The notes beneath the pieces were generated by a model. That model did no database searches, had not been told where the DNA came from, and was given only the letters and a program-made list of their open reading frames with translations. Positions 1 to 5,292 of a stretch of DNA of 7,537 nt are shown here, piece by piece. Origin of the DNA: VGWG01 sp964580075. Its GTDB lineage: Bacteria > Verrucomicrobiota > Kiritimatiellia > RFP12 > JAAYNR01. The DNA is taken from contig CAZOJL010000164.1 in NCBI GenBank assembly GCA_964580075.1, forward strand, positions 1 to 7,537, in the 5' to 3' direction. Position numbers and translations under genes: made by a program. Position 1 is the stretch's first letter, and each line of letters starts with the position of its first letter.

Positions 1-96
1 GTAATAGCCGCTGTTGATGCCAACAAGTGCAAGACGAAGGTGAGTTCTACAACGTTGTCAGGCAAGGTCGTGGGGTTCCATCAGTCCCACTTGTGA
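1..96 (+). CDS. possible C-terminal tail of an upstream gene (partial)
   Basis: Frame 1 is open from the first base to a TGA at 94-96, giving 31 codons (starting VIAAVDANKCKTK). The other two forward frames close within the first 17 bases. The stretch has no start codon of its own requirement, being cut by the window edge, and a terminator-like hairpin follows 38 bases after the stop, which is where one would expect a gene end. The peptide resembles nothing I recognise and an open run this short can occur by chance, so this is a tentative call. It could equally be non-coding sequence upstream of larB. Confidence 0.25.
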   Translation, partial: VIAAVDANKCKTKVSSTTLSGKVVGFHQSHL

Positions 97-134
97 TTCT
101 TGGTATCGAAACCTGAGACAAGACAGACCGAACT

Positions 135-164
135 AGGCGCGGGAGGCGACGGAACACCGCGCCT
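135..164 (+). terminator. possible weak intrinsic terminator hairpin
   Basis: AGGCGCGG (135-142) and CCGCGCCT (157-164) form a perfect 8-base-pair stem around a 14-base loop. The sequence after it (TTCGCTTT) is only loosely T-rich, so a Rho-independent terminator is plausible but not convincing. Its position, after the open frame ending at 96 and before larB, would suit transcription ending between two units. The rest of 97-287 is GC-rich; I find no convincing -35/-10 pair and no other gene in it. Confidence 0.3.
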
Positions 165-287
165 TCGCTTTGATGATCACGCGGTGGCGCTTTTCACGTC
201 TCTCCATCGCCTTCACCACGCCACATTGCAGGCTCCGGTCAGCCGCGCGCGCGGCGCGGCGGGTCTTGCGCAGCACCTGAGATTATT

Positions 288-983
288 ATGAAGAAAAGCC
301 CAAAACCGCATGCGACGCCGCTTGAAGCCGACCTCGGGTTCGCCCGGATCGACCTGGACCGCCAGCGGCGGCGCGGCCTGACGGAGGTGATCTTCGGCCC
401 GAACAAGACTCCCGCGCAACTGGCCGCCATCATGATGCGTCTGAATGAAGCGGGCCAAAACGCCTTTGCCACGCGGGTCACCGCCGAGCAGGCCGATGCG
501 GTCTGTCGCGCGATTCCGGACGCGGTTTATGAGCCCGTGAGCCGGACGCTCAGCCGCGATGTTGTCGCGCTGCCGCGGCTGCGGGGCAAGGTCGCGATAC
601 TCTGCGCCGGAACTTCCGACATCCCGGTGGCGGAGGAGGCCGCCATCACGGCAACCCGCATGGGAGCCCGCGTCGAACGGATTTACGATGTCGGCGTGGC
701 CGGGTTGCACCGCCTGCTGCGGCGGTTGCCCGCGCTTTGCGACGCGCGCGCCGTGGTCGTCGTCGCCGGCATGGAAGGCGCGCTTCCCTCGGTCGTCGCG
801 GGACTTGTCGCCAGCCCGGTCATCGCGGTCCCCACCAGCGTGGGCTACGGTGCGGCCCTCAACGGCATCACCGCCCTGCACGCCATGCTCACCTCCTGCG
901 CCTCCGGCGTCACCGTCGTCAACATTGACAACGGCTTTGGCGCCGGGATCGCCGCCGCCATCATCAACCGCCAGTCTCGCTAG
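288..983 (+). CDS. larB: LarB, nickel-pincer cofactor biosynthesis protein (NaAD carboxylase/hydrolase)
   Basis: LarB catalyses the first step of nickel-pincer nucleotide synthesis in the cytoplasm: it carboxylates the pyridinium ring of nicotinic acid adenine dinucleotide and hydrolyses the phosphoanhydride, giving pyridinium-3,5-biscarboxylate mononucleotide for LarE and LarC. That role comes from the known family. The 231-residue sequence shows the LarB N-terminal signature (DLDRQRRRGLTEVIFG, residues 22-37) and the PurE-like (AIR carboxylase) fold motifs: AGTSDIPVAEEAA (107-119), YDVGVAGLHR (133-142), AGMEGALPSVVAG (160-172), the PTSVGYGA loop and the C-terminal NIDNGFGAG (212-220). Length is close to the usual 230-250 residues. 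The ATG at 288 is supported by family alignment rather than by a ribosome site; only a weak CCTGAG lies upstream. LarC, LarE and a LarA-type racemase are not in the window, so the cofactor's client enzyme is unknown. An 86-base gap separates it from the next gene. Confidence 0.95.
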   Translation: MKKSPKPHATPLEADLGFARIDLDRQRRRGLTEVIFGPNKTPAQLAAIMMRLNEAGQNAFATRVTAEQADAVCRAIPDAVYEPVSRTLSRDVVALPRLRGKVAILCAGTSDIPVAEEAAITATRMGARVERIYDVGVAGLHRLLRRLPALCDARAVVVVAGMEGALPSVVAGLVASPVIAVPTSVGYGAALNGITALHAMLTSCASGVTVVNIDNGFGAGIAAAIINRQSR

Positions 984-1016
984 GGAAATCGCTTTCAATC
1001 CGTCTCGTGTGAGCCC

Positions 1017-1073
1017 ATGAAAACCCCGCATGACAGGTACCCGAGCCGCCCCGCAGGAGAGTGTTCTGAATGA
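1017..1073 (+). other. possible 18-codon upstream ORF overlapping the receiver-kinase start
   Basis: ATG at 1017 opens an 18-codon frame (MKTPHDRYPSRPAGECSE) whose TGA (1071-1073) overlaps the ATG of the receiver-kinase gene (1070-1072) as ATGA. That geometry is typical of translational coupling. However, there is no good Shine-Dalgarno sequence before 1017, while the downstream gene has its own at 1055-1060, and a run of 18 open codons in GC-rich DNA is unremarkable. It is listed as a candidate only. Confidence 0.15.
1055..1060 (+). promoter_or_regulatory. ribosome binding site of the receiver-kinase gene
   Basis: AGGAGA lies 9 bases before the ATG at 1070. An in-frame TGA occupies 1067-1069, directly before that ATG, so the gene cannot begin further upstream; the site and the stop together fix the start. 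Confidence 0.75.
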
Positions 1074-2311
1074 ACTCCATTCTCGTTCTGGATCCGTCCC
1101 CGACGAATGTGCACAAAGCGCTGGCCTGCCTTAGCGCGATGATCACCTTTCTCCCGTCCGTCGGCCCACTGGGTCAGACGCTGCAGCGCCTGAAGCCCGA
1201 CCTGCTGATCTGTGATCTCGGCATGATCGAGGTGTCGGGCCTCGCCGTCGCCGAGATCTCCCACGCGCACTCGCCTGATACGCAGATCTTGTTCACCGGG
1301 CCGCCCATCTGCCGCCTGCAAACCCTCCGCTTGATCGAGCAAAAGCGCGTAGCCGCCTTTCTGCCGAAACCGTGGCATCTGGGTGATATTCACGACGTGA
1401 TCGCCAGTTTGCTGCCGTCTGCAGGCAAACGGGTTCAAGCCGCCGCGAAACGCACGCTGAAGCAGCCTGCTCCCAGCCGCATCAACGCGGTCACACGGCA
1501 TCCCCAGCCGAAGAACCCCGGGATCCCCGTGTCACGCTACCGCATGGAAGAGCAAATCGGCGAGGGCGGATCGGGCCGTGTCTTTCGCGCGCATGACATC
1601 CTCCTCGACATGCCGATCGCCATCAAGCTGCTCCTTCCCGCGCTTTACCGCGACGCGCAAGCGCTGGGTGATCTGCAATCCGAAGCCCGCATCTGCATGT
1701 CCCTCTCCCACCCCAATATCGTCCGCCTGTACAACCTCGATCAACTGGACAGCCGCTACATGCTCGTCATGGAGTACATTGACGGACCCAATCTGTATAC
1801 CGTCCTCAAGCCCAATCCCACGCCTCCGCGCACGGAGTATCGCCGCATCGTTGAGGCTGTCGCAGCCGCTCTCGAACATGCGCACGGTCGGGGCGTTATC
1901 CACAGCGACCTCACGCCGGCCAATATCCTGATCACCTCCGCAGGCACCCCAAAACTGATCGACTTCGGAATCGCCACCCTCGCCAACCAGCAGGCGGCGC
2001 CGGGCGAACTGATCGCGGGAACGCCATCCTACATGAGTCCGGAGCAGCTCCGTGGCGAACCGGTGACTCCGGCGACCGACATTTTCGCATTCGGGGTGCT
2101 CGCCTTTCAGATGCTCACGGGGTACCTGCCCCAAAATGCCGACGCGACCCTGGCGGACCTCGCCACACGGCCGCGGCCATCCCTCCGCGGCATCGCCGAA
2201 GCTGTCGCTGCCGTGATCCGCCGTGCCCTGACCTTTGACCCGGCCGACCGGTGGCCGACCGTTGGCGCTTTTGCCCAAGCCCTTCTGCACACCGTGGAGG
2301 AACCCGCATGA
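1070..2311 (+). CDS. receiver-like domain fused to a Hanks-type Ser/Thr protein kinase
   Basis: A 413-residue soluble protein. Residues 1-115 look like a CheY-type receiver: Asp8 after a short hydrophobic strand (only one acid of the usual pair; the next residue is Pro), Asp49 in LLICD as candidate phosphoacceptor, Thr76, and Lys100 in FLPKP. A basic, Pro-rich linker (about 116-155) leads to a protein kinase domain (157-405): glycine loop GEGGSGRV (164-171), ATP-anchoring Lys186 in AIK, helix-C Glu205, catalytic loop HSDLTPAN (278-285, catalytic Asp280, Asn285), DFG at 298-300, SPE at 323-325 and Asp337. All core catalytic residues are present. The loop is non-RD (Ser279 replaces Arg) and has Thr282 where Lys is usual. 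There is no transmembrane segment or extracellular sensor, unlike PknB-type kinases, so input may come through the receiver. The target is unknown. Its stop overlaps the rmuC start, so the two are probably co-transcribed. Confidence 0.88.
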   Translation: MNSILVLDPSPTNVHKALACLSAMITFLPSVGPLGQTLQRLKPDLLICDLGMIEVSGLAVAEISHAHSPDTQILFTGPPICRLQTLRLIEQKRVAAFLPKPWHLGDIHDVIASLLPSAGKRVQAAAKRTLKQPAPSRINAVTRHPQPKNPGIPVSRYRMEEQIGEGGSGRVFRAHDILLDMPIAIKLLLPALYRDAQALGDLQSEARICMSLSHPNIVRLYNLDQLDSRYMLVMEYIDGPNLYTVLKPNPTPPRTEYRRIVEAVAAALEHAHGRGVIHSDLTPANILITSAGTPKLIDFGIATLANQQAAPGELIAGTPSYMSPEQLRGEPVTPATDIFAFGVLAFQMLTGYLPQNADATLADLATRPRPSLRGIAEAVAAVIRRALTFDPADRWPTVGAFAQALLHTVEEPA

Positions 2312-3758
2312 TGACGCTCCCTGACGCGCTCACGCTTCTGGCCCTGATCGTCCTCATCGCACTGCACGTGTACGGCGTGATCGCGCGCGCGCGTGAGACG
2401 ACGGCCGACCAATCCCTCGCCAACGAGCTATCCCGGCTCAACGAGCGCCTGCAGCAGGCGCTGACCGCCTCCCGACAGGAGGCGGCCGAATNNNNNNNNN
2501 NNNNNNNNNNNNNNNNNNNNNNNNNNNNNNNNNNNNNNNNNNNNNNNNNNNNNNNNNNNNNNNNNNNNNNNNNNNNNNNNNNNNNNNNNNNCAGGAGGCG
2601 GCCGAATCGGCCGCCGCACAACGCGGCGAGTTGCTGGCCCAACTGCAAGAACTCGGCCGGACCCTCCACGCCCTTCTCTCCGATCTCGGCGAGGGCCAGC
2701 AGCGCCGGATTGCCGACCTCACCGCCGCTCAACACACCCAGTTCGATGCCCTCCGCCAGACGCTCGATAGCAAGCTTGAGGCGCTCCGCGTCTCGGTCGG
2801 GGAGCAACTTGACAAAGTCCGGCAGGAAAATGCCGTGAAGCTCGAAGAGATGCGACGCACGGTTGACGAAAAACTGCACGAAACCCTCGAAAAACGGTTG
2901 GGCGAATCGTTCAAGCAGGTCAGCGACCGGCTGGAACAGGTCCACAAGGGACTCGGCGAGATGCAGGCACTGGCGGTCGGTGTCGGCGATCTGAAGAAAG
3001 TGCTGACCAACGTCAAGACCCGCGGCTCATGGGGCGAGGTTCAACTGGGCGCGCTCCTCGAACAACTGCTTACCGCAGATCAATATGCCGTCCAGGTCCG
3101 GCTCCGTCCCCGCTCGACCGAAACCGTCGACTTCGCCATCCGCCTCCCCGGACACGACGTCGGCGACACGCCGGTGTGGCTGCCCATAGACGCCAAGTTT
3201 CCCAAAGAGGACTACGAGCGCCTCTCCGACGCGTCCGAGCGGGGCGACGTGGCGGGTGTCGAAGCCGCTGTGCGCCAGCTCGAAGCCCGCATCCGGCAGG
3301 AGGCCCGCGACATCCGCGACAAATACATCGCGCCACCCGACACCACCGATTTCGCAATCCTGTACCTGCCGACCGAGGGACTCTACGCCGAAGTGTTGCG
3401 CCGCCCGGGACTCGCCGACTCCCTCCAGCGCGACTGCCGCGTGGTCGTCGCCGGGCCCACCACGCTCGCCGCCCTGCTCAACAGCCTTCAGATGGGCTTC
3501 CGCACGCTCGCCATCCAGAAACGCAGCAGCGAGGTCTGGAAACTCCTGGCCGCAGTTAAAAAGAAGTTCGAGAGCTTCGGCGAGACGTTTACACGCGTCC
3601 AGAAAAAGATACAAGAGGCCGACAGGGCACTCGATGATGCCCGCTCCGACACCGAGATCATCGGAAAACGACTCCGCCTCGTGGAATCGGTCGACGACAC
3701 CGCCGTCCGCGACGCCCTCGCCCTCCCCGCCGATGCCGATGATATCCGCCCCGATTGA
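2308..3758 (+). CDS. rmuC: RmuC family DNA recombination protein, interrupted by an assembly gap
   Basis: RmuC is a predicted nuclease-like protein linked in Escherichia coli to limiting recombination at inverted repeats; its biochemistry is poorly defined. The N-terminus has a membrane anchor (about residues 7-27, LTLLALIVLIALHVYGVIA), then a long Glu/Arg/Gln-rich coiled coil, then the RmuC core. Numbering with the gap collapsed, the core shows RGSWGEVQLG (200-209), PIDAKFPKEDY (254-264), DFAILYLPTEGLYAEVL (309-325), and GPTTLAALLNSLQMGF (344-359) followed by the IQKRSSEVWKLL helix. The 5' part lies in frame 1 (2308-2491) and the 3' part in frame 3 (2592-3758). Merging the 16-base overlap at the gap gives a single frame of 444 residues, a normal length for the family. 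GGAGG at 2296-2300 is 7 bases from ATG 2308 and 10 from ATG 2311, favouring 2308. That start shares bases with the kinase stop, so translation is probably coupled. Confidence 0.93.
2476..2607 (+). repeat. exact 16-base direct repeat bordering the assembly gap
   Basis: CAGGAGGCGGCCGAAT ends at the last base before the N run (2476-2491) and the identical 16 bases begin immediately after it (2592-2607). Both copies read Gln-Glu-Ala-Ala-Glu in the RmuC reading frame. An identity that exactly abuts both gap edges is what two unmerged, overlapping contigs look like. A genuine tandem repeat in the coiled-coil region that broke the assembly is the alternative. Confidence 0.85.
2492..2591. other. assembly gap of 100 N
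   Basis: One hundred consecutive N bases, the conventional placeholder for a scaffold gap of unknown size. It lies in the coiled-coil part of rmuC. No sequence can be read here, and the true length is probably zero or negative given the dovetailing edges. Confidence 0.97.
2597..2615. repeat. 19-base near-perfect palindrome at the gap edge
   Basis: GGCGGCCGA (2597-2605) and TCGGCCGCC (2607-2615) are perfect reverse complements separated by a single A. The contig on the left of the gap stops just past the centre of the same palindrome (…GGCCGAAT at 2491). Such a GC-only hairpin can cause coverage loss or confuse graph assembly, which would explain the break. It lies inside coding sequence (Ala-Ala-Glu-Ser-Ala-Ala region), so it need not have any regulatory role. 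Confidence 0.85.
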
Positions 3759-3842
3759 CCCGCCTGACACACTTCTTACAATCATTTTACGCCATTCTGA
3801 CCACGCCGCCGCCGGATTGTTGTTCAATCACGCTGTAACACA

Positions 3843-3903
3843 GGCATCCGGATAATGGATGCCCCGGCTGGAAAGGAGGTGGCGGATGCCCGGTTCAACG
3901 GGC
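3843..3903 (+). promoter_or_regulatory. leader of the VWA operon with mutually exclusive hairpins
   Basis: GGCATCC (3843-3849) can pair with GGATGCC at 3857-3863 across a 7-base loop, or, with one extra pair, as GGCATCCG (3843-3850) with CGGATGCC at 3883-3890. The second pairing would enclose the Shine-Dalgarno-like AAAGGAGGT (3872-3880) and bury the ATG at 3886. A third hairpin, GCCCG (3888-3892) with CGGGC (3899-3903), competes with the second. This is seen directly in the sequence; regulation by switching is inference. I do not recognise a known riboswitch class. The remainder of 3759-3957 shows no convincing promoter pair and no intrinsic terminator after rmuC. Confidence 0.4.
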
Positions 3904-3936
3904 GTGGCTTTCGGAGAAATGAATGTGATGCGGTAA
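3886..3936 (+). CDS. possible 16-residue leader peptide
   Basis: ATG at 3886 starts a 16-codon frame (MPGSTGVAFGEMNVMR) ending in TAA at 3934-3936. It is preceded by AAAGGAGGT (3872-3880), a near-perfect match to the anti-Shine-Dalgarno consensus, with GGAGG 6 bases before the ATG. It is in the same frame as the VWA gene but separated from it by the TAA and 21 bases, and the VWA gene has its own ribosome site and signal peptide. There is no run of a single amino acid of the kind seen in classical attenuator peptides. The strong ribosome site is the main support; the peptide itself matches nothing I know. Confidence 0.35.
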   Translation: MPGSTGVAFGEMNVMR

Positions 3937-3944
3937 CGTGATTC

Positions 3945-3950
3945 AGGAGG
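3945..3950 (+). promoter_or_regulatory. ribosome binding site of the VWA gene
   Basis: AGGAGG lies 7 bases before the ATG at 3958. It sets the start at 3958, where the encoded protein begins with a signal peptide. Confidence 0.85.
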
Positions 3951-3957
3951 AATAACC

Positions 3958-5286
3958 ATGAAAACACTGTTTGGAAGGTACTCAAGTATCATTTGCATGA
4001 CCGTGCTGGTGTGCGGGAACCAGCGCGTCGCGCTGGCGAATCGGGTCAAAATGGATGTGGGAATGGCGTCTACTCACATGGAGGCCGACAAGAAACAACT
4101 CGGGTACATCAAAGTGGGGCTGACGGGTTTTGAACTCGAGCAGGCGCGTCATACCCCGGTCAACGTGGCAATCGTCATTGACCGCTCGGGTTCAATGGCG
4201 GGCAATAAAATCGCCAAGGCACGGGAAGCGGCCCTGATGGCCGTGGACCGGCTCAATGCCGAAGACATCGTCTCGATCGTGGCCTATAACGACACGGTGG
4301 CGGTTTTGGTGCCCGCCACAAAGGCGTCGGACAAGGCAGCCATCCGCGCGGGCATCGAGCGCCTCGACGCCAACGGCTCCACGGCGCTCTTCGCCGGCGT
4401 CAGCAAGGGGGCCGACGAAATTCGCAAGTTCCTGTCGAAGGATCGTGTCAACCGCGTCATCCTGATCTCAGACGGTCAGGCAAACGTCGGGCCTTCCTCA
4501 ACCTCCTCCCTTGCGGAACTGGGCGAATCATTGGCAAAGGAACGCATCGGTGTGACCACGATCGGGCTCGGCCTCGATTATAACGAGGATCTGATGACGC
4601 AGCTCGCCCGCAAAAGCGACGGCAACAGCGGTTTTGCCAACAGCAGCGACGACCTGCTCCGGCTCATGAAGTCCGAATTCGGCGATGTCCTCGCCGTTGT
4701 GGCCCAGGAACTCGTCGTGCGTCTCGATTGCGCCGACGGCATCCGCCCGGTCCGCGTACTCGGCCGCGAGGCTGAAATCACCGGCAGCACCGTCCGTGTC
4801 CAGATTAGTCAACTCAATGCGGGGCAGGAGAAGTATGTGCTGCTCGAAGTGGAGGTTCCCGCGACGAAGACGCGCAAAACGCGCACGGTTGCCACGGCCA
4901 CGGTCACCTACGCCAATATGATGACCCGCGCCACCGACACGCTCTCCGCCACCACCAGCGTCCGCTTCACGGATGCGGCGGGAGAGATCGAACGGGGCAT
5001 CAACCGCGATGTCACAATTGCGGTGGTCACCCAGATCGCCGTCGAACGCAACAAACTGGCGGTCGAACTGCGTGACAAAGGCCGGATTGAGGAAGCGAAC
5101 GCCACCTTGACCTTCAACGCGGGCTATCTGAGTCTCAATGCGTCGAAGTTTGACTCCGTCGCGCTGAAATCATACGCCGAGCAAAACACGGTTGACGCGA
5201 ATAACCTGGACGACGCCAACTGGAAGCGTCAACGCAAGGACATGCGCTACATGCAACGTTCGTCCGAGGCGCAACAGAGCTATTGA
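3958..5286 (+). CDS. secreted von Willebrand factor A (VWA) domain protein with intact MIDAS
   Basis: A 442-residue exported protein. Residues 1-27 form a Sec signal peptide (basic MKTLFGR, hydrophobic core, ALA at 25-27 as a signal peptidase I site); the Cys residues do not sit in a good lipobox. A VWA domain spans about 66-235 with a complete metal-ion-dependent adhesion site: Asp75, Ser77 and Ser79 in DRSGSM, Thr142 in GSTALF and Asp172 in ISDG. This arrangement binds Mg or Ca and usually mediates protein or ligand contacts. A beta-rich segment (about 250-345) and a helical C-terminus (about 350-442, Gln/Asn/Arg-rich at the end) follow. The general layout recalls YfbK-type or Ca-activated chloride-channel-like VWA proteins, but no VIT domain precedes the VWA and no transmembrane anchor follows, so channel annotation would be unjustified. 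It heads a block with a sensor kinase 6 bases downstream, suggesting that it acts in the periplasm as an accessory sensor or a target of that system. Its partner is unknown. Confidence 0.9.
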   Translation: MKTLFGRYSSIICMTVLVCGNQRVALANRVKMDVGMASTHMEADKKQLGYIKVGLTGFELEQARHTPVNVAIVIDRSGSMAGNKIAKAREAALMAVDRLNAEDIVSIVAYNDTVAVLVPATKASDKAAIRAGIERLDANGSTALFAGVSKGADEIRKFLSKDRVNRVILISDGQANVGPSSTSSLAELGESLAKERIGVTTIGLGLDYNEDLMTQLARKSDGNSGFANSSDDLLRLMKSEFGDVLAVVAQELVVRLDCADGIRPVRVLGREAEITGSTVRVQISQLNAGQEKYVLLEVEVPATKTRKTRTVATATVTYANMMTRATDTLSATTSVRFTDAAGEIERGINRDVTIAVVTQIAVERNKLAVELRDKGRIEEANATLTFNAGYLSLNASKFDSVALKSYAEQNTVDANNLDDANWKRQRKDMRYMQRSSEAQQSY

Positions 5287-5292
5287 TCCGTC

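Noticed and set aside
100..291. 63-codon + strand frame with TTG start whose stop overlaps the larB ATG
   Set aside because: No good ribosome site, rare start codon, no recognisable protein, and it contains the terminator-like hairpin. The ATGA overlap with larB is probably chance.
213..1031. 272-codon open frame on the - strand over larB
   Set aside because: Shadow of the larB coding strand; low-complexity Gly/Asp/Arg composition and no domain.
1532..2290. 252-codon open frame on the - strand over the Ser/Thr kinase
   Set aside because: Antisense to well-conserved kinase motifs with no recognisable protein features.
2308..3758. rmuC as a frameshifted pseudogene
   Set aside because: The apparent frame change arises only from the 100-N placeholder; collapsing the 16-base overlap restores one frame of normal length.
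3027..3827. 266-codon open frame on the - strand over the 3' half of rmuC
   Set aside because: Antisense shadow of the conserved RmuC core; nothing recognisable and no ribosome site considered convincing.
3759..3842. Terminator after rmuC
   Set aside because: The stretch has short T runs but no stem of useful length, so I could not support an intrinsic terminator.
3851..3856. GATAAT as a possible -10 promoter element before the VWA gene
   Set aside because: No -35-like hexamer lies 16-18 bases upstream (the sequence there is TCACGC); nearest TTG-containing candidates are too far away. It also forms the loop of the first leader hairpin.
3958..5286. Calling the VWA protein a calcium-activated chloride channel
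   Set aside because: This is a common transferred annotation for VWA proteins. The sequence has a signal peptide and no other transmembrane segment, so a channel role is not supported.
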